NCBI GenBank assembly: GCA_002633005.1
Contig: NMRA01000813.1
Span: 37,170 to 101,169 of the forward strand
Length of the DNA stretch: 64,000 nt
Direction of reading: 5' to 3'
Origin: Phoronis australis
Taxonomy: Eukaryota; Phoronida; Phoronidae
Shown here: positions 1-12,300 of the stretch, piece after piece
Layout: every line of letters begins with the position of its first letter
Position numbering within the stretch: the stretch's first letter is position 1
Translations under genes and position numbers: made by a program
Notes under the pieces: generated by a model
Database searches by the model: none
Told to the model about the DNA's origin: nothing
What the model saw: only the letters and a program-made list of their open reading frames with translations

Positions 1-58
1 TGTAATTTACACTTGGAAACCAAATGCTGTAGGAGTGGCGACGATCCCAGCAGCAGCA
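1..58 (-). CDS. candidate exon running off left edge
   Basis: On the minus strand a strong acceptor (pyrimidine-rich CCCTTATTTTCAG) is followed by sequence open in two frames to the window edge. This would fit an internal or terminal exon of the inferred leftward minus-strand gene. The same DNA also reads openly on the plus strand, ending at a TGA at 154-156 with a Ser-rich, hydrophilic tail, so the coding strand is not settled. No family is recognised. Confidence 0.15.
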
Positions 59-783
59 CTGAAAATAAGGGCGTTTCAACAACATCCTCAGGCCGGCCGT
101 TGCAACGAAACTATTTCAAAGATCAAGCACTACTTTCCGAGGAGAATAATAGATGAAATTGGTGCTTTAGAGACATGAAAATGGCTTGTCCATAACTGAA
201 CACTCGTGGGTTATGTAGAAGAAAAAAAAACGTCAGACATTCTCATCCCACCAAGGCATTTTTGCTATTGAAAATGACATGAACAAGCAAAACATATTCG
301 CATCATCCACTTGAGATTGTTGCTGACAAAAAGCCCTCTAATGAGGCAAAACGCCCCTCCATTGTTGTAAGGAGTGTGATATATGTAGTGAGTTTTGACA
401 GTTTGAAGTGACCAAATGACAACAGTCTCTTGTGTAATCTTGCAAAAATACATGGCAGGTGGCAGGGTGACAACCTGTCAGTCTCAACCATGGGCCATAT
501 AAGTCTGGATTACGAGCCAAATGGACAGCCAAGATCATTGTTGCCAGTAGGTCAGGCAGAAACCACTCATGTTTTAAGGCCAACTCATCTTTTGCGGATT
601 TTCTTTAAAGAGGTAGGTACAATTAAAGATTCAACTCTAGTCAATCTAATGAAATGTGAAGACTTCGGAAATGCGACATATTTGGAAAGCATAAATGCAA
701 AAACGTCCAACATGCCAATTATGATATATTACAGATGTTCATGCAGCAATATGTTGACTCAATAGGTAATATTCTACATACAG

Positions 784-898
784 TTCTTAAGCGTCCTGAG
801 GACACAAAAGCATCTTTCGTTTGGCCCCAAAGTTCTAAATCTGGTGTGCAACACGGACGGAGTCGACGGGGATACAGCGTGATTTCTTTCATTCACAG
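784..898 (+). CDS. weak candidate exon (plus strand)
   Basis: Between an acceptor-like CATACAG and a donor-like CACAG|GTATTT lies a 115-base segment open in the frame that takes two leading and two trailing bases (37 full codons). The predicted peptide is Arg/Ser-rich with several CpG-containing codons (for example GVQHGRSRRGYSV). I recognise no domain. It lies on the opposite strand to the better-supported minus-strand gene start at 44.5 kb, and random open segments of this length are common here. Confidence 0.15.
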
Positions 899-1650
899 GT
901 ATTTTCAGACATTTTTGTGCGCGTAGTTTGAATATCCTACCATACAACAGTGGACATTTGATGACATGATAGTGGACAAAACATGAAACAATGAAAAATA
1001 TCCCACTGCACTAAATCCATTCAAGAATGCGGAACACTGTCGGCCAACTACCCAATCGCCATCTGGTGACGAGGTGTATTTCACCATGTCGCCACTACAT
1101 CATAAATGGCTATTAAAATGATTCAATTTTAATCAGCCCATCATTATGCAAATATTTTGGACATAGCATATTTTGGTCATTACACATTAAAACAATACAA
1201 AATGAAATAAAATACGTTTCACATTTTCTTTTAATAATGAATGTTACTTTGGTTGAAGACTCAATTTTCATTAGTTTATAAATCAAAATGTGAAAATTCT
1301 ACTTGAAAAAAGAAAGCCTCACAACCTGATTAAGATTAATGTTTTTGTAAGTACACCATGTCATGGAGAACAGGAGACCTAAAAAATGAATGGACACTTG
1401 ACAGTTATCTGGTTAATGTACATAATCTAAGACCAAGATAAACATTTTAGTCATGCACCCCTTTGATAACAAGACATGACTCAGCCACCTCATAAATGTG
1501 CTCTGACAAAATTCTACACGCAATAGAAACGAGCAAATCGTTTCAGCACCAAAGCAAGCTAACCCAAATGGGTGGCCCAGGGGTAACAACTCGCCTTGTG
1601 TGACCATTTAGGGATTGGTGAAATGGAAGCAAGCAAGCATTCTTCCATTT

Positions 1651-1729
1651 GCCTGTTCTTGGGCCTCTCATGCAGTGCTCCTGACCATTAGCCTGTTCTT
1701 GGGCCTCTCATGCAGTGCTCCTGAATCTA
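1651..1729. repeat. 40-bp tandem duplication, two copies
   Basis: A unit beginning GCCTGTTCTTGGGCCTCTCA occurs at 1651-1690 and again from 1691. The first 34 bases are identical in the two copies. The lack of divergence implies a recent duplication. Confidence 0.95.
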
Positions 1730-2527
1730 TGCCTCAAGCCCTCAAGCCAGACAGGTTATTTTCTTATGGTGATCTCTATGTAAAGTGTGACCAAAAACTC
1801 AACGCACAAAATGTGTATAAAAATTCTAAATCAAGATTCTGTTGTAAAGAAAAAAAATCCAATTCAAATTGATATTTGTTGTAAAATTTTTGTGAAAAGA
1901 TCAAGACTGAAGGTTAAGTGTACCAAAGTTGAAAAAATTAATGGATTCATATAAGATAAATAGAAATGTTTATGATTTTTTGGAGTCACCCTATATTTCG
2001 AAGACTAAATGCTGCAGAAGCAATACATAGTACATAAACCCATCACCAGATGTCACATCCATACACAGCAACATGCAGTGCTAACCATACAAGATAGGTG
2101 GCACTAGTTTATTAGCTTTTGTTATTGACTTAGTGACTGAGTACGCTAAAAGTCAGCAATCACTAAGAATAAATAAAGTTGATTTTTTTGTCTCTTGCAT
2201 TTCTCAAAAAATTTTTCTTCTGTCTATTGGGGCAGACTATAGATTTCTGCCCTTTGAGTTGTAGAAAGATTTTCCAACTTTTAGTCTAAGCCTGCCGGAT
2301 TTTCGGAGACTCGGTTATTTTTAGCTTAAAGTCCGAAGACAACAGACCATTCAAGAAAGAGACCCTAGATGTCAAGATGAACTGGCCCTCTTGGCCATGA
2401 GTCACCACTTCTGTTCCACACGTATATCTAATTAATATGTCAACTTACAGGTTGGTCCCTTTACCATTTCCGTTTATTAATTGCAGATGAAACCAAAGAT
2501 GCAACAGTCACTAAGAGGGTCCCCATA

Positions 2528-2583
2528 TTTTAAGAACCAGTTTGATGCTCGTTATTCTGTGGAGAAAACTGCTTCTCAAAATG
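2528..2583 (+). repeat. hairpin-family repeat, copy 1
   Basis: This fold-back sequence has arms TTTAAGAACCAGTTT and AAACTGCTTCTCAAA, which pair with two mismatches around a loop of about 24 bases. Flanking similarity with the 43784 copy (GCAACA..TCACTAA..GGGTCC) extends the shared unit to about 90 bases. Confidence 0.6.
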
Positions 2584-2715
2584 CGAGGCCCTTGTAACTG
2601 ACTATCACATGAAAACTTGGAAAAAGCAACTTGATATACAGGTTCTATAGGTAAAAGTCAGTAGCCGTCGTCTCTTTTTGGAGCTTATGTCAACACAAAG
2701 AGTATGAATACTTAC

Positions 2716-2749
2716 GAGGTTGGTCTGTCTCCTCTAGCGCAGCTCAGTA
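2716..2749 (-). CDS. candidate 34-nt microexon (minus strand)
   Basis: On the minus strand this 34-base segment has a near-ideal acceptor on one side (TTTTTTCCCTTTTCAG) and a near-ideal donor on the other (CCTC|GTAAGTATTC). Only one frame is open: two leading bases, ten codons (LSCARGDRPT) and two trailing bases. The pairing of two strong sites so close together is the argument for it. Against it are the small size and the lack of any recognisable domain. If real, it belongs to the leftward gene whose first exon is proposed at 44470-44542. Confidence 0.25.
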
Positions 2750-3090
2750 CTGAAAAGGGAAAAAAGAAACCGGGTTACTAGGGGGTCTCCTTTGGCAAAA
2801 ACATTAACAAGGTTCAGTTTGTGCAGCACGTTTTTGGGTCCTGATTTCTGCTGACGCTAATACACAGCTCAGTTAGTAAATAGCGAGGGAAAAATGAAAA
2901 TGAAAGTTCCACAAAGCGAAAAAATCGTTTGCCATGTAAAGCAGAAATAGCCCAGGCTTTTCCAACACAACTCATGATTTTTAACTGCTCAGAACTTTTC
3001 AAACATGGTGCTACACAATGTTTGAACATATGTAGCAAGACCATTGGATAACGTCTTTAATAAAAATCAAACAAGTTTTAGATTAACACC

Positions 3091-3331
3091 TACCGTAAAA
3101 TCTCACCATTTTGGACAAACATAATTTATCGAAAATGCACCTTTTTCATTTTCAAGAGCTTGTAACAGTGTTGTGTTCCTGATTTTCAGAGTATTGTTTT
3201 AAGGTGGGTGCGATTCAAAACTTGATTACGGAAAACTATTTAAGTTGGTGCTACATATATTTGATGGAAAAAATGGTAAAATTTCACTTGTCCGCCATAT
3301 TGTGGCCTAAATTGGAGAGATTTCACCATCT
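3091..3331 (+). mobile_element. MITE-like family 1, copy A
   Basis: This element of about 240 bp begins TACCGTAAAATCTCACC and ends GAGAGATTTCACCATC, so its ends are short inverted repeats. Inside it carries the family words TTTTGGACAAA and CTTGTCCGCCATATTG. There is no coding capacity. It serves as the reference copy for the family. Confidence 0.7.
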
Positions 3332-3924
3332 AAATTTTGAAAGATTATTACGATACGTTCAACAACATTAGTTCCATATTGTGAAGGGGAGTTAACTCCA
3401 TACATTCCATGTCAATGAACAACTGGTTCAACTGTCTGTGTATTAGCTTATAGGGACATCTGGTGTCAAATGATAGGCATTGCTTCCAAACCAAAGGAGC
3501 AAATCTCAATACAACTGGACGTTGTACTGGGAATCTCTGAACATATTTATTCATGTTTTTACCGAATATGAAAAAAATCAAATAGACAGTGCAGATTTCA
3601 GTGCTGTTCAGCTCAGCAAATTATTTTGACCCGCAACACAGATTTGTTGTTCTCCTGTATCCTAGCAACATCATCGAAGCTTAAATCTTTGAAGAACAAA
3701 ACACCCTTTGCAAACATGTCTTTTAATGACATGACATGAACAAGGGAATTTTACACTTGTCAATGTCTTGTTCACTAAAGGCAGAGGGTAAATTCAAACA
3801 ACTTTCTATTATTTATACCACAGTATCAATGTCATTTTATTGACCATTCATCATTTTGGCTAGGCCCTTTGACTACTTATGAACTGATCTGACAAGAATG
3901 TCAACATTTAGCAGACAAAGACTA

Positions 3925-3953
3925 CACAGACAGACACACAGACAGACAGATCA
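3925..3953. repeat. (GACA)n-like microsatellite
   Basis: A short run of GACAGACA/CACA units with interruptions. Confidence 0.8.
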
Positions 3954-4500
3954 AACAACCCCCAGAGGGAGCCACATGACAGGAGGCTATTAGCACCAAC
4001 TGGCAGTGACAAATCTCCAAACAAACAAGAAGCTCCTGTCAGTGGAGACATACTAAATACAAAGAAAACAGAATGCTCAACAGGATATCATAAGTCCTTG
4101 TCTGCATGATTTAGAGAACTGTAAAACCAAGAAATCAGACAAACCATGGGACATTATTGTCAGATGAGGTGGTGTTCATAATTTACCCCAGCTATTTAAT
4201 CGCTTAATGTAAACAGTCACCCATGTGCACTAATAAATATTTTCTTTAGCAGATTATAACACAAACTAGTGTGTAAACAATTAACTGATTAGCTGTCATG
4301 GCAGCTAAAACTAGTATACATTCAATAAATGCTCTTAAGTAGCACTCTGCACTCAATGGAATCACCAACAAAAACCTTCTACAGTAGTCTGGAACACCAT
4401 TTGCTTGCCAAATAATGATTTCTGAGGATGTGGTTACGATGTCTTTTGTCACAATCCCATAAGCAAAACTCCAGCCCGTGAAAACTTTTTTACAACTCAC

Positions 4501-4540
4501 ACCCCCCAAGTCCCCTCCAGTAGCCACACTGGAGTTTCCA
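4501..4540 (-). CDS. weak candidate 40-nt microexon (minus strand)
   Basis: On the minus strand the segment lies between acceptor TTATCCTTCAG and donor GGGT|GTGAGTTG. All three frames are open, so the reading frame is undetermined. In the frame starting on a codon boundary it ends with one spare base, which would join in phase with the 2716-2749 candidate. Both could equally be chance matches to splice consensus. Confidence 0.15.
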
Positions 4541-4589
4541 CTGAAGGATAACTACCATGTGGTGCATCTGATTCATAATCTCGTGAAAA

Positions 4590-4875
4590 CCAGCGTTGCA
4601 TGTCACGCGCCCCCCAGCAATTGCTACCATTGCAGAAGAGTAGCGGAACTCTGCAGTTCAAACCACCTATTTTGGGAGGAGTTGCGATGACTGAGCGAAA
4701 CCTTGAGCGAAACTCCACAAAATGCGGAAGTTGCGGCATGAATGGGAAAGTAACATTTAAAACGGGAAACTTAGAAAGCGAATACCCGCTGCGCGAAGTC
4801 AACTCAAGTTTGCAAAGTGGAGTCATCACGAAATCTTATATTTGTACTACGGTTAGAGCATCGCCAATCTGAAGT
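4590..4875. promoter_or_regulatory. small CpG-dense island
   Basis: CpG dinucleotides run at about 3-5 per 60 bases here against usually none or one in the flanks. In a CpG-depleted genome this suggests an unmethylated promoter or a conserved exon. On the plus strand a frame containing TERNLERNSTKCGSCGMNG stays open to a stop at 4872, and AATAAA follows at 4914-4919, so a small terminal exon or retrocopy is possible. An antisense frame is open too. I cannot choose between promoter and exon. Confidence 0.3.
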
Positions 4876-5666
4876 CAGATGCAACTGACTATGAAGCCGT
4901 ACCTTCGAAGACAAATAAAGTAATTTTACAAACAACGAACAAATTTACAATTTTTTGTTTTTCTTTTCGCATTATCGTGCAGTGAATTCATAATCATAAG
5001 CTGATCATACTAAATCAGAACCAAAAATCCATCTCATGAAGGGAGTGTGCATGGAACATGACAACTGCTGTCCAACTCAGATGGCTGAAAAATATCTTCG
5101 CAGACAATAAAACATTTGGGCACATTTTCGTCCTTTTGAATAAGGAAACAACATGCATACTTTGATATTAGTAATTTTGAGACCAAAACTGAATTAGGAT
5201 AAGAATTCAAAATTGGTGAACCGTCGTTAAATGTAGCAGAGCCACTTTTATGCAACCAGTCAACAAGGTTTTGTTGAAGTGCTTACACATTGTGTGTCTA
5301 GCAAATCTGGGTAAAACCCACTATAAGACACGCTTTGAAAAAATTATGAGCACTCATAAGAATGATAGAACCCTTCAATTCTGGCAATCATTTTGTTCGA
5401 AAGTGGTGATACTTTACAATAACAACCAAACTCACCAAAGTTCCAATAACAATTACTTTAATACTTTTGAATATTATTAATCAACACAAATGGTAGGAAT
5501 GGAGTAACAGTTAGTTAGCTTACTGCATCAGTAATTTATGGATTCCCTAAACATGTACTCTGATAATAGCAAAATTAACAGTTTATATCACACGCACCTC
5601 TTGTCATCCATTACGTCAACCACGCATAATCATCAGCATTTAACCCACTCGTAAACATTAGCTTAC
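4876..5666. other. no gene seen
   Basis: AT-rich sequence with scattered short open frames and no splice-bounded segment worth annotating. Confidence 0.4.
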
Positions 5667-5722
5667 CCATAAAGACCAGAAAAGCAATCATTTTCCACAA
5701 CATCCCATTTAGATATGACAAG
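5667..5722 (-). CDS. candidate 56-nt exon (minus strand)
   Basis: The minus-strand acceptor GGTCGTTCTTTTTAG and donor TTATGG|GTAAGCTAAT are both strong and enclose 56 bases. Two frames are open. One (LSYLNGMLWKMIAFLVFM) is hydrophobic enough for part of a membrane segment. There is no family match. It is placed as a possible internal exon of the leftward minus-strand gene. Confidence 0.2.
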
Positions 5723-8700
5723 CTAAAAAGAACGACCAGCAGGATGGCTGACTAGAACACGACTACTCCCCATAGATATACTGTGCATCAAGTGGGGCTG
5801 AAGCAGATCGAGCCTGGTAAAATATTTAAGTCCTCGCAATCCATTAATAAATTGAAATCTATTACGATCAGCCTGTGGCTTAAGTACTGGGACCAATGAT
5901 GGTTGAGGAAACACTGATGGTCTAGTTTGATGGACGTACCAAATGAGCTAATATATTTTAATTGCCATTTCACATAAATTCTACTAAATCTACTGTACAA
6001 TTTGGACCGCAACACGGCATTAAATTTTCAACCATGACAGATTTATGTCTTTTAAGAGTTTCACAACAAATCAACCTTCATTACAGACAGTAATTTTTCT
6101 TAAAAACAAAACGTCGAATTTGATTCAATTCAGAAATGCTTAGCAGTCATTTTTACAGCTAGTCCAACAAAACTGACCATGGCATGGCATGACCCACAAC
6201 TGGTTCCCATAAATATTAGGGGGGACAAATTATATAATAGTTTTATTAATTGACAACATGTTTCACAAACACAGAAACACTTCTTCTCAAACGAAGCATA
6301 CAGTCTGTAGACCTAGATTTTAGCCTCTGACATAACTGCTGCAGACTGGTTGAATGTTGAAACATGTTTACTGCATATCAGTGATGCATGACAGTCATTA
6401 TTGATGATGATAATAACTGCTCATCTTGATCCTGGAGGTTGAGTGACGCCTCTAGAGACATATTTACACACTATTGATGGCGCAGTTGTTCAAGAGTAAC
6501 CTCTTCAGTAGCATGAAGTGTGCAGAGTGACTTTACTACACGCCAAGATTTAGTAGTTAAGTAAATTTTATCTCGTTATAGTAGTAATAAGCTGAAGTTT
6601 TAAATGGTGACGGTAAGCAGATGGGGCACAAAATGGCTGCACTTGAGTGCTTTCCATTTTATTGTTCTCTATGTTCCCTTGATTAACTAGAACTCTGTCA
6701 TGACTCCCAAATTTGGACAAACTTCTTGCTAAAATTATTTAAGTTGCAGTTTTATTGCAGCAAAGTAGCATTTTTGTTGAATTTTAGTTAGAGTGTAAAC
6801 TGGAAGTAAGTGTGCCTGGCCAGTAATTTTTCGTAGGTAGATGGACTGGGAGTTGTTTCAGGTAAGTTCTTGTGATTTCAACAAAGTGTGCGGATTAGTA
6901 CCTGTCGAGATTTTGACGAGATTTCTCCCTCCTCCCGTAACAACCATTGCGTTAGAAAACAAAGCACACAAACACACACAACAGATGTAGTAAGGTCATA
7001 TTTTCATGAAAATCTTTTTGAACGCAAAAATTTAAAAATCAATTATGGGAAATGAAATTTCTAAGGAAATCTAACTTTTAAGAATGTTTTGCACTGTGGT
7101 GGAGATAACTTTAACCAACAGCTGTCTCTGAACAACATTTGGCAATACTTTGAGAAGCTCCAACAATGCAGAAAGTCCTTGAAAAATTAACAAAGGCAGC
7201 TGCATGTTACCAGAGAGTTAAGTCAGAAAATGAAGACTGTTTACCCTCTCTATAAACAAGGGTTGACAGTGGCTTCATTGATTTTAATTCCATTTCAGAC
7301 TTAAGTTTTTAATCAGTTCCCTTGGAGAATGGTCATAAACTGACGCCATAAAAACATTGGAAGCTAGGTTATGTAGAAAAAATACCAGATGACTGAGAAG
7401 ATGGACACCAGAATATTTTAACAAGTAACACATTTAACAGACCAGCGCTGCAGAAGGCAGCTGTACCAGTTGGAAAATCTATCAGGCACCAACGCAGAAC
7501 GCATTTAATGATTTTTTAACAGATCTGGGTCAGTTTGTTGTTGATGATGAAGTATGTCGTAATTAAATCTTTAAGTTTGGAAACTGTGCAAAATATAAAT
7601 CTCAACGACGCTGACAACTGAACAGATATAATGTCAGAATTTAAAGATTTGTGAATCGATCAAACACATTTACCTTGCAGTTGAGACTACTTAACAATAC
7701 TGTTTACCACAAACTCTTAAGTGCTCTGAATGAAAAGACTTTTTTATAAAAAAAGCGGACAGGTTTCCACCCATTCGTTCTTGAGCAGGTACTAAAAATT
7801 CTTGTTGCTATTCAAAAACTTCTACAATAACGCACATTTCATAACCAACACCTAAAACCGTAAGAGTGCCTCAAAATCTTGTAAAACTTGCGGAAGCCAC
7901 CATTACCAAAAAATATGGCTATGGACGTTCATTTCATGCCTAATTTTAAATAGCCTGAACAATTAACAACCAAATTAACACCTATTCCAAACGTCACTGG
8001 TCCAAATGACCTGACCACATGTACCATGGAGAACTTGGCCGTACACAAATTGGCTATGGAGTCACCGTTAATGAGCAGTGTTTTTTAGCACAAATATGTT
8101 ATCGCTAGACAAGTGTAATTAACGTTGAATTCTCCTGTCTACCTGCTTTCTTAATTAACAATTAAGGTGATCGCTTGATTGCCATGCCTGTGAAATCCAT
8201 ACACTAACGTCGCAGGTACCCACCCCACAAGTCTTGACATCTACCTGGATCATTAGTCACCTAGTGGTTTTAATTGACACGATCCCTTGATGAACAAAAA
8301 ATTAGCGGAATTGACTTAAAAGTAAAAATTACACGAAGGAGTCAGTTTCCTAATATTTTTCTTGTAAAATGACTTAAGCTTTATTTAACATTTCTGATGT
8401 TACGAACAAAATGCTGTGAACTGCAAAGAGCAAGCGTGCATACAAAAATAAGAAATGAAATGTATGGCTATGAAATGAACCCTTCACTTGGTTTTCTATT
8501 GCACACAGTTTAATACCGGTTCCAAATCTAAATGCAAAGAAAATTAGACCCGTACTTATGCAAATAAAGTCTGAATAAAGCAACCAATTTTAAATTTAAA
8601 TAAATTATTTTTGGCTCACATTGTTAACGTCCACAAACTTAGATTCAATTTAGAAGAAAACCGGCAGTGACACAACTCCAAGAAAAGCGTATTTCACTTT

Positions 8701-9094
8701 CAAGATAAGCAACTACTGTTTTTGTTACCTTTAATAAAGTAAAGATCCTTGTTTATCTTGAATAGCATTTTCCTGTTAATTACTGTTCTGTTAATTACTG
8801 TTTCGTTGGCATGTATTTAGTATTCACAGAACACAGGCCAGTGAAAGGAAACATCTTGATTCGGCATTCATTTCCTCGCACACAAATGATGGTCAGACTG
8901 TTCCAAAAGCGAGCACGACGTTGCGTTTGCTCAGTGGAAGTGAATGCAGAACTGGGCCTTTCCACTTTCTGTGGATGGTTATATTGACCTTTGACCTCAG
9001 TCCTGTATTTGCAATTGTTTTCCCCAACAATCTTTGTTTTGCTGTTACTAATATTGGTTGTGTTTGCTCCACTCCTTATTATTTCCATACTTAC
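5723..9094. other. no gene seen
   Basis: AT-rich DNA with short open frames only. A plus-strand segment near 6835-6860 ends in a strong donor (GTTTCAG|GTAAGTTC) but has only 25 bases back to its nearest acceptor. A short 15-bp tandem duplication (GTTAATTACTGTTCT) lies at 8774-8802. Confidence 0.4.
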
Positions 9095-9224
9095 TTTTAC
9101 TCCACAAATATGAATACACCCACCTGGGTACTTTAACAGGGAAAATACACCCTCAAGAGATCCGTATTCTGACTTAAACGTAACATCCAAAATGGCAAAA
9201 TTCCTTTTAATAGGATTGACACCA
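9095..9224 (-). CDS. candidate 130-nt exon (minus strand)
   Basis: Minus-strand acceptor TTTTCACTCTTGTTTAG and donor AGTAAAA|GTAAGTATGG bound 130 bases. One leading base and 43 codons are open, ending on a codon boundary. The peptide mixes charged and hydrophobic residues (NFAILDVTFKSEYGSLEGVF) and ends with two cysteines (GGCIHICG). It is part of a longer open minus frame of about 150 codons reaching 8795. A second donor (CCCAG|GTGGGT) lies inside. No known domain is recognised. This is one of the better-supported internal exon candidates. Confidence 0.3.
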
Positions 9225-12054
9225 CTAAACAAGAGTGAAAACAAACCAACATACTTGGCGAAATTCGTGAATTTCGCTAAGTAAAGAGACCAGATTAAAC
9301 GTCCTGCCTTAGCTTTACATGTTTAGGGTCTGTTACTGGGGCGTTCCTTAGCCCTCATGTTGATGAATCACAAAATGACTTGGCAGACTTTTTAGCAGAA
9401 ACTTCATCACTGGATTAATTGCCCCCTTTAAAAATATTTTGTAATCAAATCTCAACTGTTGCTTGAAATGCCATTTACACATCCCAAATGACATGTACAA
9501 CATGTTGGAAAATAAACAGTCTGACATCGCAGCAGGTTGCCTTTAAAATGAATTTTGCAGTTCCTTTCTCCAACAGGAAATCAACCCCAAACGAAAACAT
9601 AGTCAGTTATGTAGTCAGACCCAGAGTATTCAGATTTTGTAAAAATGCACACGCACTTAGACTGTTATTTAAGCACTACCTGAGTCACTACAAAGAATAA
9701 ATTACATGGTTATAGCAGCTCTTAAAACAGCATTTGATACAAAATGTGGCTCATAGTCTCCCTTGTCACGACTGGAATGCTCTAGAAAACCATAAAGTTA
9801 CCAGTCCCTCCAAAATTTGATGAATTGGTTCACATCTGACAGGGATCCTAGTCCTTAATCAGTGCTCTCCACGACAGAGAATTCAAATTTGACTCGAATT
9901 AAAAAAATCATTAAGTGTTGGAAAATCCATGTCCATACTAGTACTTAACCATACTATGGAGAGTTTGGAACAAATGCATTGAACTGGAATCAAAGTCCAA
10001 AATGTCCTATTTTCCGAAATGACTAATCCCTCAACACTTCAAACTAGTTGCAAAGATTTTCAAACTCGATGCAAATAGGCAAGCCAAGCACATCATGGCA
10101 AAATTCAAATTCGACACAGTGACGAGTCAAAACAGGTTGTGTAGAACACTGTGATTCGCTTTTGCATTGGTGTGATGGAGGAATCCCAACCACCTGCTGT
10201 GTTTGGCCCTTGTTGGAACCTGTAGACAAAATACTGGAACCGTGCATGTCATTCATCCGCTAACTCCAACCTAAAATTGAACCTGATGTCATTACCATAC
10301 AGAAAGTTTGGAACCCACACAGGATAGGAAGCTCAGCTTTTATATCTCATGGCCAATAGCACTTTTACTTAAACACTACTCCTTTTTTAAACTCCTGAGA
10401 AGTAATAGCCATTAAGTTTTCATCACTATACAGTGCTTGTGCCTGATTAAGCACTCATTGCCCCATGTACATGGTTCATTCCACTTCACTGACATTCTGT
10501 CATCAACCCCTAGTACAGACACTGGGCAAGGAATAGTCAATGGTGCCCACAGACTGCGACCACTGTCTATCACTGATGTGGTTAGTGCCAAATCTGGCCA
10601 TGAAATTTAATTTTGTTTATTTCACATGCTATCCAATACCTGTGAGCAAGTAAGATCATTTTACAAACCAATCTGATATAAAATCTGCAAATGATGGCAA
10701 TGCTGTGTCTAAGTACTTGGTCTTGTCAAAATGCAGCAGACACAACCCACCTGATTAAAAAAATATTTATTTTATCTAAACATTTGTTTTGCCGTACAGC
10801 GGAAATATGACAGGCCACAGTTTGGCAACAAATTGTTAACCCACCAACACTGTGTTTTATTCGAATGATATTTTGATTTAAAAAATGAGCACAAGCGAAA
10901 AACATGAACCCAAATTGTCATTGATATAGTGTGCTATTTAAACACCAGGGGGCATGACCAGCCAGCACTTCTCATCTCTCCTGTGTTCATATGGCAGAGC
11001 TCTGGTGAACCATTTGGGACCTGCTACTTTCATTGGCAGGGCCTCTAAGATACCTCCAGATCCAGAAACCATCTATGTAGTGTACAATGCTGACACCAGG
11101 AGGCATGACCAGTCTACTTTCTACTTCACACCAACTCACATGGCAAACCGTTTAGTGGTCTGAAGACCCTGAGAGATGACAGGCATCAGTTGTGCACTTC
11201 CTCATTATAAATGACAAGCCAATGGAGTGACAGCCATGCTGCCCCAGGTTGTGAAAGCTTTGCAAGATTTCAGACACAATTTATGTCCCATTTCAAACAG
11301 CATTAAATGACCCTTATAATGTCATACTGACAGATGGATAAAAGAATGAAACCCCCACCCCACCGCAGCCTCCATGAAAAAACAGGAATAAATTATGAAG
11401 AAATTTTTATTTTGACTGTTACAAATTTGAAGCTGTTCCCTGGTCACATCTCCAGCATACACCTATGGCAAGGGTACTGCAAGTGCTAAACGTGTGAGTT
11501 AATTCATCCCTCCACTTCGTTCTCATCTGTACACAATTTTAATTAAAATTCTGACTTATTTTGCGAGGACAACCAATTGACGTCATAAATACATTTTATT
11601 TCTGTCACTGACCGAGCAACCCTCCCTGGTGCAGTGGTTCAAATGCGTTCAAATCTTGCATTTTCATCTTTCCTTGGCAGAATCATTTGGTGTCTGCTCA
11701 CAGCAGCTATAGAACACAATCAACATTCCTCTCAAACAATAATTTGACCATTGGACAAACCACAGCACAAATACCACTACTGGGATGTCAGGGATGTTAG
11801 GGATCTCCATTGTCTCTGGGACCAACATCAGAGTAATCAGACCTGTTTATTTATCACCAGGACGCCACTAATACAGGTGTTATGTTCCCCAGATGGGTTG
11901 GGGACATTTTTTGTTGCCAGATTTCCCCGCCAGATCAACTGTAGATCCTATTACTAAACACAGAGAGAGGCAAGTTCAGTTGTGAACGACCTCTCCCCGT
12001 TTCTGTTATTTAGGATGACTTTCCAGTGGCAGTGTGGCTACGCTACGACTACAG

Positions 12055-12300
12055 TGAAATCTCACCAATTAAGGGCACAATGTGTTAAGTGAAATATATT
12101 TTTTGATTTCCCCTTCAAAGATATGTATCAATAAAGTAATGCTTTTATATGTCCAAGTTTCGCACCACAGCTGCTACCCAACAAAGCTCGGATGAATTGC
12201 CGACATACACGGCCTTGTTAGAACCCTTTGAAAAAATGAAAAACAGCTATTTTGGTAATTATTTTTGTCCAAAATTGGTGTAATTCCATCGTAAATCAAA
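12055..12300 (-). mobile_element. MITE-like family 1, copy B (diverged)
   Basis: The element opens with GTGAAATCTCACC and closes with TGGTAATTATTTTTGTCC..AAATTGGTG, matching copy A in inverted orientation. It is interrupted by unrelated sequence in the middle. Confidence 0.5.

Larger units (their letters stand above)
59..2715. other. intron or intergenic stretch, no secure gene
   Basis: This is AT-rich sequence with scattered short open frames. It holds a recent 40-bp tandem duplication (1651-1729), a possible plus-strand exon (784-898) and one copy of a hairpin family near 2528. If the minus-strand gene is real, this is its intron DNA. Confidence 0.5.

Noticed and set aside
2461-2525. Minus-strand exon ending at the strong donor CCAACCT|GTAAGTTGAC
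   Set aside because: The frames back to the nearest acceptors contain stops.
3901-3953. Possible CRISPR-like or regulatory repeat
   Set aside because: It is a simple GACA/CACA microsatellite with no spacers.
8795-9244. A complete 149-codon minus-strand gene
   Set aside because: Only the 9095-9224 part is bounded by splice signals. The remainder looks like intron sequence, with low-complexity and no domain.
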